Positions 12,520-24,363 of a stretch of 64,000 nt of DNA are shown in pieces. The DNA lies in NCBI GenBank assembly GCA_003993805.1, contig RSEF01000012.1:6292679-6356678 (forward strand), read 5' to 3'. Within the stretch, counting starts at the first letter, position 1, and each line of letters starts with the position of its first letter. This DNA is from Himantopus leucocephalus (lineage: Eukaryota; Chordata; Aves; Charadriiformes; Recurvirostridae). Position numbers and translations under genes: made by a program. A model generated the notes under the pieces. It was not told where the DNA came from. It was given only the letters and a program-made list of their open reading frames with translations, and ran no database searches.

Positions 12520-13249
12520 AAAGTAATAATAAACAACCTGAAAGTCTTATGTCGTCTGATTTGTTGTTGACACTTAAAGCTATACTTAGAAGTGGAACAG
12601 CACAATGTAAAGCTGCTTCCAAAAGCAGCTTCAGGACCAGCTTTCAGTCTGACTCACGAAAGGAATCATTTTTAAAATAAAATATTGTTCACAACCATTA
12701 AGGTGTATTATATAGAGTGATGTACACAACTACCCCGCAACAATTTCAGGCTTAGCAGATACTTTATTTGGGCAATGAGTAGAGTTATGGCAATGCTCTA
12801 TAAAAACAGATTATACAGAAAGTAGAAACAAGAGTTTTAAAACTCTATTTGTCTCAGATTCATGTTGCAAAATTTTGCTTTACGTGGCAAGGTAGGAAAA
12901 AGCAGAACTGAAATCTTACTGTAAAACCCCACAAGTGGACAGGACTTTTTAAATAGCGTTTCAGAGCGCCACACCCACCCATGGGGCAGTAAGCCAAGTC
13001 ACACCTCCTCACCTACGCAAAATTGTCACTCCCACCGGAATACAAAGTATTGTATAAAATACAGTATGGGGTAAAAGCCAAGGTTTATAACAGCGTGTCA
13101 AACTTCCATGCTGAGTAATCATACTCCATCTGAAATACAGCTTCTTGCAAGCCACAAGAACTAATTTACTAATTTTTTTTAACAGATTTTAGGAGACCTA
13201 CTAGAGGTATGAGTATGCAGTAGCCGCATATTAAAGCGCATTCCAATTT
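12520..13249. other. Non-coding stretch, no gene seen
   Basis: AT-rich sequence with no long frame, repeat family or RNA gene that I can identify. Confidence 0.7.
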
Positions 13250-13265
13250 NTTTTTTTTTTTTTTT
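13250..13265. repeat. Assembly N followed by T15 run
   Basis: A single N at 13250 followed by fifteen T, with TTT directly before it. The N probably marks uncertain homopolymer length and not missing unique sequence. Confidence 0.9.
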
Positions 13266-13721
13266 AACAAAAGGAAGAGATTGAACCAAATCTTTATAGA
13301 GCAATATTAGAATGCATTTGACCAAGCCTTGCTTTGAGCACAGAACTTGCCTCAAGAAAGCTGCACCTGTTACAGGTTGTCCTTCTGTAGGAGATGAAGT
13401 CTTTCAGCATTTGTAATGCAGATGAACAGATTACCTTCAAGGAAAAAAGCTTCAGGGAGAATTCATTAATGGCTATCTAAACGCTACTACTTATATCACG
13501 AGTAGGCATTAGCATGCTTCAGTATAAAGTTTCCATGGGTATATGTTCCGAGCAGCCATTCAAAACAAGGTGGATGTTGTCAGGGAACTTCCAGCCCCAT
13601 CTAAAGGCTATTAGAGCTTTCTAGGATTTTGATTTTAGTCTACTGTGTCTGAATGATGTTACGTGCCCCTGTGGATCACAACAGACATGCAATACTCTGT
13701 TAAGTAAAGAAATGCTGTTAT

Positions 13722-13858
13722 TCCGGGACTCCGAGAAGAGTGGCCTCGCTTGGCGCAAGCCGAGTCGGATGAGGTACCTCCGGCCTCGCTGAGCTCCGAG
13801 GCGAGCGCGCTTGCTGCCGTGCCCTTGCCCTCCTGCTAAGGAGGTCGAGATCAGCGTC
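13722..13858. promoter_or_regulatory. CpG-dense patch (possible small CpG island)
   Basis: About 15 CpG dinucleotides in 137 bases, against near absence of CpG in most of the surrounding kilobases. The segment is GC-rich and contains a GCGAGCGCGC core. A 103-codon minus-strand frame (13621-13932) runs through it, but its composition is Arg-rich as expected from GC-rich DNA and it has no recognised domain. The CpG density is seen directly. Regulatory function is inference. A GC-rich ancient repeat or an unrecognised exon are alternatives. Confidence 0.3.
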
Positions 13859-16800
13859 AGTGCATTGCCAGCAGCATACAAATCAGTACGTCCAGTAACA
13901 CAGACATATGGGGTAGAGATTTTCTTTTCCAAAAAAGCGGCTGGTTTGCCAGACTTTGTGTATCAGACAGGGTCGGAAAAATTCTACTGGGCTGAAGACT
14001 CTTAAAAGAGATTATAAAACATTAAGAAAAGTAAGACCTGTCCGGTCAGTAGTATTTTAACAAGGTAAGTTTCAGGATGAGAAAATGTATTCGTTTCATC
14101 ACTAATTATAGCCCTTTCAGCAAGATGCTGTTCTTACGCATAACAGAATGAAGGAATGAGCACTCAGTGCTAAAACATGCTCTTGGGCCTGCCCATCACT
14201 GTAGTAACACAAAGAATAAATCAATTACAGAAGTATGATTACCGCACTGCATTTTAATTTAATATTGAGATAAAAAAAACACTGTCTTGCATAGTAGGAA
14301 AACCGCTGTTTTCATGGATTATTTGAGAACAGCAATATCTTCATAGTCTTTTTGTTCTTTTCCAAACAATATGAGACAGTCTTAACAGCCACCTTGAATA
14401 TTGCACTTCCATTCGATTCAGCACCCTCCTGGACAGGATCTCTAAAAACTTTCTAAAAAGTTTCTTTCGGAAGGTTACATCTGACAAGTCACACAGGATG
14501 CACATGAGGGTTAGGGACGGATAAGCCGCTGCTAGTAACGAGCAATCTTTGGGAAGAGATGTGTGAAGTCAGAAGCTCAAAGACGTCAAAAGAAGTAACA
14601 GCGTAAACCGAGCGTCCCTATTGCAATGCCAGTCAAGGTCTTCTCACTACTTCACTCTTCAGAGCTATCCTTATTAAATCAAGTCATCTGCATACGGAAA
14701 TCAGGAAAAAGCATACCAAGGTTTTTCCTTGAAAAGAAGAATGATAACAGAAAGAGACCTCCATGTCACTGATGTGATTTTATTACTTAAAAAAACCCAA
14801 ACAAAAACTTAAACTGCCAGAAGTGTTCCAATGTCACAAACCAGAACAAGTATTTACCCAATAGAATAGAAAGATGTGAAGTTTGATTTTAGTGAACACA
14901 AAGCATTTGACCTAGCAATTATTTAGCAGACTTAAGGACTGGCATATAACAAACAGCCTTCCAACCTGGCACTTCGCCATCGCTGCTTCACCTCCCAAAT
15001 AATGACTAGACACATTGCCAGGGGAATTTCTTAATACAAGACGGGAGAAGTTGTTACAGCATCTCCGCATCCACCTCCTTCTGCCCTAAAGCCTGTAGGG
15101 ATTGAACAGGAGATGGATAGCAGTAATTGGCACCAAAAACCAGCACTAGAAGTAAAACTGCAATACCGTTGTGAGCAGCGAAACCACTGAACACATCAGG
15201 ACCCTGGTGAAGTCTTTCCTCTCTGCTACTTTCTCAGGCTGGTCTCGCCTGATCAGAGAGCCAGCGCCTGGCTCAAAGGCTTGTCCCAGACACGGGGTAG
15301 TTCAGCCTGAGGCTTGGAACTGCTCGCCGGACTGGTGCCTCTCTCCCTCCATGCCTGCACCATCCCAGTTTTGCTTTGATGCAGCAGTTTTACTCAGGAG
15401 GATTCTATGGAGTGATCAGCTTACAGACCTCTCCTGCCTGCTGCTGAAACACGCGTGTAACACTAACCCATGGACATAGGTGAGAACAGACAGCAAAACC
15501 CGGTACTGCAGAGACACAGCAGCCAACTGACATCACAGCTGCTTCAATACCATGGAAGTGATGGGCCCAGTAACCCCGGTGATGTTTTTATTGCGTACAT
15601 TTGGAAATACAACACTGTATCTCGACAGCCATAGGTTTCTAATCTGCAGCATCCCTCATTTCAGAAGTCTCTGGCCATTACAGTAACTCCTTGAAGCGTA
15701 CGGAGAGCTCACAGGTAGGGAAAGGGGAGAGTTGTACCTCTTACAAAGAGGACCACGTCCATTGGGGATTTCAGATCGGGAAATACATAAAGACAACCCA
15801 GCAATTCCTGCACGCTCCAGCTTCCCCAAGCCCACAAGCCCAAACCGGTCATGCCAAAGAAGCAGCCAGCATCACCGATTTGAAGCTGACTCAGACCTGT
15901 AACCACAGGAATCAGCATTTATCTGTCTCTGCCCTGTAGGCTGTGTAGAAGGAGGTAGGATTTTGGATGCACGTCCTGTTCACGAGAGGCTACCAGCCCC
16001 CAGCTCGTGCCCCCTGGGAGCTCTAGGCAGGCTGCGTTGCGTGCCAGCCGGGATCGCACCTGCCCCGCAAGGGAACTATTACCTCAATCAGTTTGGATGG
16101 GGTCTATTAATTAAGAAACTCCCGCAGCCCAGACGGCCAAGCCAGTTTGAAAGGTAGCACAGGGTCAACATTCATGAGATATTTCGCTTTTTCCAATTAT
16201 AGGAGGACTGAGAGCTCTAACACTTCCCCTCAAGCATTTTAGACAGTCTTTACAATTGCTGCCTGAAGTCCTTCAGACTAATGCTGCTACCCCAGTAACA
16301 AGCATGTCTGATAAAGCCTTTTAAAGTGAAAATAAAATGGGCGATGGAACAAAAAATCGCACTACAGTAAAATGCAAGTCATTCACGTAGCGGGTAGGTT
16401 TGAAGCCCGTTTCCCTCCACTTTTCAACAGCGGGATCACACACTCCCTGGTAGGCTGTACAAGGACCAGCAGTTGCTTTCGTCCACCTCCAGCTCTTCCA
16501 CTGGGAAGTTAAAAACTGCATGTGTGTGCGTGTGTGCCTTTCCACTGCAGTTAGTGCAAGACATCATCACAGAACCCACGGGAAAGGCACGCTTCCATTC
16601 AGTGAAAGTCTTAGGAAAAACCTTTGCCCCTAAGCCAAAGGATGCTCTTACCTAAGAGACGAGTGCGAGTGTTCCAGAGACGTGTAATCCTGGAGTATAT
16701 TTTAACATACAAGTTTCATTGTGTATAACCAAAAATAAAAATGAGTGCACTTCTCACATTCTGCAGCAACGCTATAAATTAAAATCAGATTAATTGTTTC

Positions 16801-17849
16801 ACTTTTCTATTCTTGCTCTCAACCAAAACTCAGTACTTGGCACAAGCAATTTTCCAAAATGCCTTTCCGATTTCTAGTACCAGAAATCTGTATTTTGCAC
16901 CATATCATCTGTATTATAATAAAGTTTCTAGTAAGGATGAATTCTCCTCTTACTCCCACATGAGGCACGTATCTTGAACTCCTCTGTGCTAGCAGCAGTA
17001 GGTGAATAATGCAGAACTGTACCTCTAATTACTAAACATCAGTTGGACTGGCTTCCAGTTGTACCAGTCCAGTACTTGTAGAAGGACAGATCATTCTGTT
17101 ACAAAGAGAAACAGAACAGAGGTATCAGTAAAAGCTGACATCCCCCTATTATTTGATGGAACTGCAGCTCAGAAGTTTATAAATGCATTTATATTGGCAC
17201 TTTCGGTAGTGTCAGGTTATATTTTACCCATGATATTCTTTACTAGATGTACAGCTTTGTCTCTAGCAAGTGAGGAGCTCTTTTCCAATACAGCACATCC
17301 TTGCTTGTATCATTACAGCACTTCTAAAGTCAGATTAAGGAGATGCCTTTTTATCAACATAATTAAACCAAACCCATCACAGGGTGCACGGCCTTCCAAG
17401 AAATTCCCCATGAGTTATAATGGTACCAACTTCATGCGAAAGCCTCAAGACTCTCGGTTGCTTTAAGACACAGGGGAAAAGAAAAAAAGTATTCTTTGAT
17501 AGTATTCCATGTTTTTAAATACTGGTTTCATGTTATGATGAATGTATAGAAAGCTTTCTGTTTCATTATTCTTAATGCTTCATACGCTTCAGTTCTCTGG
17601 GCACCATTCCACGGCTCATGCATGCTGTGCATCTGTACCCGCCAGAAAAAAAAAAAAACCAACAGCCCAACCATAAATACATTTTGACTGCAGAAAAGCA
17701 GGAAGAGTTTAGATGTGATTTTCCATTACCAACAGTGAAAAAAGATGTTTACAATTGAAATCTCAACCAGTATAAAGCTTAAAACTCCCATCAGAACTAT
17801 ATACAAACTAAATTTGAGCTGGTTCTTCGACTATTGCATCTCACTGCAG

Positions 17850-17897
17850 ATCACGCATGAAAGTACCCCATCTCCCACATGAAACGGCAGCAGGAAG
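17850..17897 (+). other. Candidate 48-nt exon, plus strand
   Basis: A good acceptor (TTGCATCTCACTGCAG) precedes 48 bases followed by a strong GAAG|GTAAGT donor. The length is a multiple of three. One frame is open, reading SRMKVPHLPHETAAG. I recognise no family. It lies on the strand opposite to the 7969-9955 candidates, which shows that such patterns arise on both strands and are probably mostly chance. Confidence 0.15.
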
Positions 17898-18295
17898 GTA
17901 AGTAAATACAGGGGTAAACATCTGAATCACTAGCTGCAAGATCCAATGTACGTTATATAAGCAGCATTTTCAGGCACCATTTTGAAAGAAGAAAAAAAAA
18001 GAGACAGCAGGTGCCCAATTCCCATTGCATACCATAGCAACAGAGTAGGTAATTATCAGTTATGCCGCCGGAACTGCTCCTCTGAGACCAGCCCCGGGTA
18101 CGGACTTGTAAACAGAGAATTACCAGGTTATGGCAATTCTCCCCAGGTACACCGACGTAAAACCGTGCAATGAATTCCACTGTGCTAGGGAGGAAGGAGG
18201 TACAACAAGAGAGTTCTGTATTGAAGCACAGCATATGAATGACTGCTTAAAAAGGATCTATTTGGTAAGTTTACCAAATTGGCTGGATATTAGAC

Positions 18296-18594
18296 ATACA
18301 GCCGCCAATTAACAATGTTCACTGAAACAGCACCTTTTTTTTTTCCACATAACTAATCACATTCTTTTTGTCCTGTATTTTCTCCAACTCCTACTAAATA
18401 AAGCAACTTTGTTTTTTGCTATCTTAAGTAAGTGATAGTTGTAATACNATACAGCCGCCAATTAACAATGTTCACTGAAACAGCACCTTTTTTTTTCCAC
18501 ATAACTAATCACATTCTTTTTGTCCTGTATTTTCTCCAAGTCCTACTAAATAAAGCAACTTTGTTTTTAGCTATCTTAAGTGATAGTTGTAATA
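18296..18594. repeat. Duplicated assembly join around N18448
   Basis: Copy one is 18296-18447 and copy two is 18449-18594. They share about 150 bases and differ in T-run lengths, a C/G change, a T/A change and a 4-base AGTA insertion near the end. The level of difference fits two alleles of one locus. No mobile-element hallmarks are present. Confidence 0.9.
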
Positions 18595-18608
18595 TGGCAG
18601 ATGCTCAT

Positions 18609-18650
18609 GGGTTTTTGGGGGTTCGGTTGGTTTTTTGTTTGGTTTTTTTA
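18609..18650. repeat. G/T-rich low-complexity tract
   Basis: Alternating runs of T and G on the plus strand. Similar tracts occur at several other places in the window. Confidence 0.85.
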
Positions 18651-18773
18651 TACAGATCTATGTGCGGTCTTCATGCGTCTGCCTGCATGCCCTCATACTT
18701 GTGAAGAAAACCTCCGTCCTAAAAAGCATCCTTCCATTCCAGCTCTTGGAATGCATTGCTCATGAGGCAGTGA

Positions 18774-19062
18774 TTACCAAAACCTCTTTAGTCCTTACAA
18801 AGGTATTACACACACACACATACAGACATTTCTCGTAACCACATTAAGAAAATCAATTCTCGGTGCGAGCCTGGACAAGAACATTGAAAGCCACCACTTA
18901 CTTAGCNTTACCAAAACCTCTTTAGTCCTTACAAAGGTATTACACACACACACACTTCTCGTAACCACGTTAAGAAAATCAATTCTCGGTGCGAGCCTGG
19001 ACAAGGACATTGAAAACCACCACTTACTTAGANAGAACATTGAAAGCCACCACTTACTTAGC
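18774..19062. repeat. Triple duplicated join (N18907, N19033) with CA repeat
   Basis: Copy A is 18774-18906, copy B is 18908-19032, and a partial copy is 19034-19062. A and B differ by the length and flank of an AC repeat (18808-18820 against 18942-18955) and by several substitutions. The partial third copy carries the GAACATTGAAAGCC variant of A, not the GGACATTGAAAACC of B. The A-B-A order suggests that an alternative-haplotype contig was placed between two pieces of the primary haplotype. The minus-strand frame at 18795-19040, with its internal repeat, is an artefact of this. Confidence 0.92.
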
Positions 19063-19975
19063 TAGTAGATGCCATTTTTGTCTTTTAAAACTAAACTGTT
19101 AAACCCAAGTAGATATGTCTCTCAGTCCCTGAGAAGCAGCAAACATTTCTCCCCCATAGATAACTCGCTATACTCTATGATAAATACCATGGAAGTGCAG
19201 CTACTGGCATATGCTCTCCATAAGGAGCTTGTTATATCTATTCCTGGACTGTCTACAGCCACTACCGTCCAAGAAACGCCTATTCCAAACTCTCAGCAAT
19301 CTCCGATGAGAGATTCATAACGAGATCAGCTTGATTTCACTGCCCAGCCATCGCTCTCTTGCATATGCCACCGAGCTTCAGGCCAGCGAGCAGTTGGGCT
19401 GAACGTACCCTCTCCGCGCTCACCTTGCTCATCTAGGATGCATTTTTTAGTAACTTAGGTTCTCTTGTCCCTTAACGTCTGAAGGCCGTTTGAAGCAATG
19501 GACAGGATACAAAGCCCCACAAAAAGCAACCTCCTCCACAGCCTGTGCCGTGTGCTTTACATCAAGGTTATAGATCCCATCTGTCCGCCCAGCGAGAGGT
19601 GGAGGAACGTTCCTCCAGCACACAAATAAAGACCCACCCTGGGCAGATGCTACGATGCTACATCATACCACCACCTGGAGAGCCTGGAACAGCCTTCTCT
19701 ACCTGAATATTCAACAAAGCCACTTAAATACACATAAAAATCAGCATACAGATGCAGCTTTCTCAGGGCACTTCTCGCTACCTGGAGAAATGTCCTCATC
19801 CTCCGCACACAACCGTTGTTGCTCCCGGCGGGAAGGGAAAGGAGGTGCACCTGCTTCTTTTCCGGGAAGACATCCCTACAAGCTGTGTGCAGCCTGAAGC
19901 AGCAGCGGGCTAAACACAAAACAACTGAAAAATATTTTTTACATTCCTGTCCATCCCTAGAAGGGGAAAGCAATT

Positions 19976-20100
19976 AAGCTGGACGATAAATTAAAAAGCC
20001 CCCCCGCTTCACGTCCGCCCCGAGAAGCCTGGCACGCGTCACTAAAGTGCCACCGTTCCCAGCCAGTTGCGCTCCCGGCAGCCAGGCTCATTCGGAATGC
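19976..20100. promoter_or_regulatory. CpG-dense patch
   Basis: About a dozen CpG in roughly 125 bases, including CACGTCCGCCCCGAG and GCACGCGTC, within an otherwise CpG-poor region. It may be a small unmethylated regulatory element or a GC-rich relic. There is no sequence evidence for a transcript start here. Confidence 0.22.
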
Positions 20101-20551
20101 AACCCCTTCATGTGCGCTACGGAGTAGGACAGAAAATGATCCGTGGAATAGAGAATACAGCCAAGCAGAACAGAGGGGAAGCAGGGGCAAAGCTTTGTTT
20201 GCAAAAGTTCCCGATCATCTTTCCCTGCGGCAGGTGGCAGTGAGGGTTTCGGGAGATCAGTGCCCCCAGAACAACCCATCACTGTGCTGAAAAGGCTCTG
20301 CAGTTTCCACTTGCTTTACATGAAGTCCAGCACCAATACCTGTCTCTGGAGATTAAGCAATTAGAATCTGCACTGAAGCCAATTTATGATCTAAGTAAGA
20401 ATATTGCCAAAGAGCCATATGGAAGGGAAGTAAATATTTTGCCTTGGTAAGCGGGGGGTGCTCTTAAAGTCAGCATCAGAATAAAGGCTTGAATCTGAAG
20501 AGATAACTGATTACAATATCTTGGGTTTATGATCTCTCAAAACCCTCTTAC

Positions 20552-20602
20552 CTGGTTTTGGTTCCCCCCTTCCCCCCCATACTGTTCAATTGTGTGTAAT
20601 TG
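20552..20602 (-). other. Candidate 51-nt exon, minus strand
   Basis: On the minus strand a pyrimidine-rich acceptor (TTGTTTTCTTATAAG) precedes 51 bases followed by CCAG|GTAAGA. The length is a multiple of three. At least two frames are open. One reads QLHTIEQYGGEGGNQNQ, in which the glycines come from two G homopolymers. The low-complexity core weakens the coding case. Confidence 0.15.
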
Positions 20603-22879
20603 CTTATAAGAAAACAATCAATATAACAAAAATCAAACCACCTCATTCTTATTACTTTAATCATTTCACAAATGAGCCAATTCCTTTTTTTTTTTTCCCC
20701 CCTCTGCAGCCAAAACTTTTCAAACCACTTACTGTTCCACCTCCGACCTGCAGGCTTGTCTATCCCTAGCACAGCTCAGGAACCAGCCACTTCACAATCA
20801 AAACTCATTCAGATGTTTCTTTACAGCTCAGTTAATTGAGATTAATATTTTTTTTTAAATAGCTGAGGAAGTGAGGACGCAACTTAACCCCAGAAGTAAT
20901 GAAGACCTGCATAGCAAATTTTTAATAGTAACTGCACATCAGAAATCTCTAAGCAAGTTCAATGATACTGTGACCACCTTTGCTTTACGAGCAAGTGGAA
21001 GACAAACTTTTCTGCAGAAGAAGTATTAAGAAGCATTAGCATATGGTGTTCCTCTGTATTGAATATATCTGCAGAAGGCATTATTCTAGCTTAAACTAAG
21101 AGTGATCGTAAGTGGGAAGCCACTAGACAGGATTATTTCCAATTGCCTTTCCATTTACAGGTAAGGCCTTACAAAGAAAAAAAAAATCTCTTTAAAATCA
21201 GAGTTTAACTACGGAGCGCATCCTTTTATCTTACATTTAAAATAACCGTTAAGATGCAAGTATGGCATTTCAACAGTCACGGCTCCAATTAAAATACTCC
21301 CTCATAGAGGTCCTTGCCTCTAACGGCAGCTAAAGGCTTTTCACAATATGGAGATATCTGTAACAGAACACTTTATCATCAATTTAGCCTCTAAACATGC
21401 AATCGTCAGTCATAAATGTTTAGAAAATGATCAAATCAAGCTTCATCTTTCATTTGTATCAAGTATTTGTGTTTTCCTTAATAAAAATCTCTGTCTGCAG
21501 AGGATTGCTGTCAAAACGCATTTTAGATATACATGTGGATTAGTTAGAGTTAGAGCGAGCAGCCAAGAAGCCTTCAAAAAGAATGAACAATTTTCTACAC
21601 ATGGAATTTATGTCTTTAATCTTCAGGCTTGGGAGGCCATTACATCTCTACGCTTTCATATAGGACAAGATCTCACTATGTTTTTTTCTATAAAGAGAAA
21701 GAACAAACAATAAAACTTCCGGGGACATAGTTGGTGTCAACCTTCCACCCCAGGAATTCATTCAACCATTGATCCAACAATAATTACAAATCAAAACCCA
21801 GCATCTAAAGCCTCCCTGTGCAATTTAAACCAAAGTAATTTATAGATAAAATTTTCAGTGTTAACTACACTTAAGTCATATTTCAAAAGAGGCATCTACA
21901 CATTAAATTCCACGCACAGAATATCAGAAGTCTGAGTGATTTGTCATTAAAATGGCAAAGTTATCTTTGAGAAAAATAAAATGGTGCTTTTAGAGCACTA
22001 ACTGTATTCCGCACAAAGACGCAAGAGAAGTACGTCACCTCTGGATTCACCTCATCACCTACACTGGCAGTATTTGGGATGACGCCAAATACAAAGCCAA
22101 CCTGAAACATCTGGAGACATAAAACTTACTCCCAGTGGACTTGATATGGCTTTCACTGGGAAGAGACATGTCACCACTTTGGAGAGGAGCTGTTTGACTT
22201 ACCAGATTGTTTTTGGTAGATGTTTAAATGCCAATCATTCTTTGCTAACTAACCATGTTAATCTGCCCCTGAAGTCACCCTGATTTCAGCGGCCGCATGG
22301 GTATACCAACTGTGACCTCAGTTTTGTTGCCATTGATAACCAAAACCCATCGATTGTTGCCGTTTATTGACATTGTTGCCTTTTCTCCTATTGAGACTAA
22401 ATTAGAAAACCTGAAAAGATGAAGACAAAACCAAGTATATATTCTAGTACTATAAATCATGAGACAGAAGGCAGAAAGAATGGAATTAAATCTTAAACTT
22501 CTTTGATCTCATCTACTCAGTTAAATCTTTAGAAGCACTGCAATTTGTAACTATTAAGTCTTTGCATGCAGAAATTAAAAAAAAATGCCCTACCAGAAGA
22601 GAAAATCCCATAGACAGGATTCTTGGCTTCTTTTTAGATGCCTGGAGGCCTCGGTTTCAATTATAACGGCTGTACTTACAGCTAATGGTTTTCTTGCTAT
22701 TAGTCAGATTCCATCTGTCCTACAACCTGCAGTGGTTACGGACTGAGCCATCCCCAACATAAAATGCCCTTCCTTAGACAGTCTTGAGGTTACAGTTTCA
22801 GGAAATGATTTTGGCACTGGATGGAGCAACATAGCCTCGCTCTTATCTTCTGAAAAATGCCTTCCAAGTTTCCTGGTGG

Positions 22880-22953
22880 ATTTTTGTTTGTTTGATTGAT
22901 TTTGGGGTTTGTTTTTGTTTTGGTTTGGCATTTGGTTTTGGTATTTATTTATT
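22880..22953. repeat. G/T-rich low-complexity tract
   Basis: T and G runs of the TTTTGTTTG and TTTTGGGG type across about 74 bases. Confidence 0.85.
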
Positions 22954-23291
22954 GTATTTCTATATTGCTTGGTTTCTTTGTGGGTTGTTTTTCTTTCTTA
23001 AAATCAGTCCCCCAAATGCAAGCTTCAGTACAATTACAACTTTCAGGGAGAGTTTTAACAATTAATCCATTCAGCTTTTAGGAGAATTACTTTAAATACC
23101 TTCTTTATCCTCCGTAGTTGTTACTCAAACTCTCCCCGAGAGATCCCTGTACCTCAGCTTTACCTGGTTTTCCCTCTCTTCACTGGTATTTTCAGTTGCC
23201 TCTTGACATTGACACATTGGGGTTTTTTACTTTAGATGAAAAGGCTCTCCAACAGCTCACACTGACCTACACACAACCAATGAGCCTGAAG

Positions 23292-23344
23292 AGGTTTTGT
23301 TGTTGTTGTTGGGGGTTTGGGTTTTTTTTCTTTTTTTTGGTTGT
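23292..23344. repeat. (GTT)n and G/T-rich tract
   Basis: Begins with a short GTT triplet array and continues as alternating G and T runs. The frame through it encodes runs of Cys, Gly and Phe and is a by-product of composition. Confidence 0.85.
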
Positions 23345-23654
23345 TCTAGTTTTTAAATCCTCACAGCATTACACCACTAAATCACATATTGCGTCATTGT
23401 TCATAGTAAGATCTTTCAGTCCTGATTTTTGGCAGCATGCTACCTTAAGTGAAAGCAGATGATGTATCTATCCATCTGCCCGTAGTAAGAGCACATTCAC
23501 AGGTCTGTACCTTTGAGATTAGTTCTTCCCGCTAAAAAAAATTTTGCAATGTTTTTACACCATGCCCCCTCCCAAAAGAAAAAGTCCTTTTCTTTAAAGG
23601 GGGACACCAGGACTTCACTAAGCATTGTCTTATCAAGTTGATGTACGTGGATGC

Positions 23655-23775
23655 GGGTCTACCTGCCCCACTGCAGCTCCGCCGCTCCAGCCCAGAGGAT
23701 CCGAGCCCTACCTCCCACTAGGGCCGTGACCCCGCGTTCTTCTTCTTCGTCCCTTTGAGAAGCGAGCGCAGAGTC
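23655..23775. promoter_or_regulatory. CpG-dense patch
   Basis: About a dozen CpG in roughly 120 bases, including CTCCGCCGCTCC, CCCCGCGTTC and GCGAGCGCAGAGTCGG. The surroundings are CpG-poor. Regulatory use is inference only. Confidence 0.25.
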
Positions 23776-24282
23776 GGCTCCTAGCTTCTGCAACAACTTT
23801 GCATCTTTTCTAGAAATTCCTTACACAGAGAGATACGGAAGCCCAGTTTATACGGCAAGGAAGACTATTCCCACAGTGACATTCTCAGCGTTATTTTTAC
23901 TGCCAATACATTCCACCTCAGCATTTTCACTTCTTAAAAGCGGCATTCATTCCAGAGCTTCGCAGCTCCAGGATGTTTAAACCCGAGTATGGCCCAATTG
24001 AAGATACCACACCGGACGTCATTTCTCCTCCTCGCTATCTTTCCTCACCTCCTTTTGCCCTTGCTTGCTGCGCTGAAATAATGTGGAGATTCTCCCCACT
24101 CCCCTGCTGCTGGAAAGCCCAGGTGACCTCTGGACCATTATTTAACTTTTCAGAGTTTACTGCAACAAAGCCTGACTGTACCTGCGGTCCATGCTCAGCC
24201 TCCTTTCTATGGATTTACGGACACGCAGCCGAGGCCTCTGCCCTGCATTTCTCCAACAGTTCCCTGTGCTGCCACCTTTTAG

Positions 24283-24363
24283 TCTCCTTTTGCTCTGTAA
24301 TGCGCACCACTAATGCAAAACAGGAGCTGCTGTTTACTGGGCAAACCAACATATTATATTTAG
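24283..24363 (+). other. Candidate 81-nt exon, plus strand
   Basis: A strong acceptor (GTGCTGCCACCTTTTAG) precedes 81 bases followed by a TTAG|GTAAGA donor. The length is a multiple of three. The open frame reads SFCSVMRTTNAKQELLFTGQ and then TNILYL. I recognise no family, and chance is the more likely explanation. Confidence 0.17.

Larger units (their letters stand above)
13266..18295. other. Non-coding stretch, no confirmed gene
   Basis: Unique sequence containing a CpG-dense patch (13722-13858) and an exon-like segment on the plus strand (17850-17897), both listed separately. Frames of 102 codons (15171-15479 plus) and 135 codons (17059-17466 plus) show no domain or family signature. Confidence 0.6.

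Noticed and set aside
17059..17466. 135-codon plus-strand frame with a hydrophobic stretch
   Set aside because: The hydrophobic segment alone does not make a membrane protein. No family resemblance and no exon boundaries.
18795..19040. Minus-strand frame with an internal protein repeat
   Set aside because: The repeat comes from the duplicated joins at N18907 and N19033, not from a repeat protein.
21142..21170. Strong pyrimidine tract with CAG directly followed by GTAAGG
   Set aside because: Acceptor and donor coincide, leaving no exon between them.
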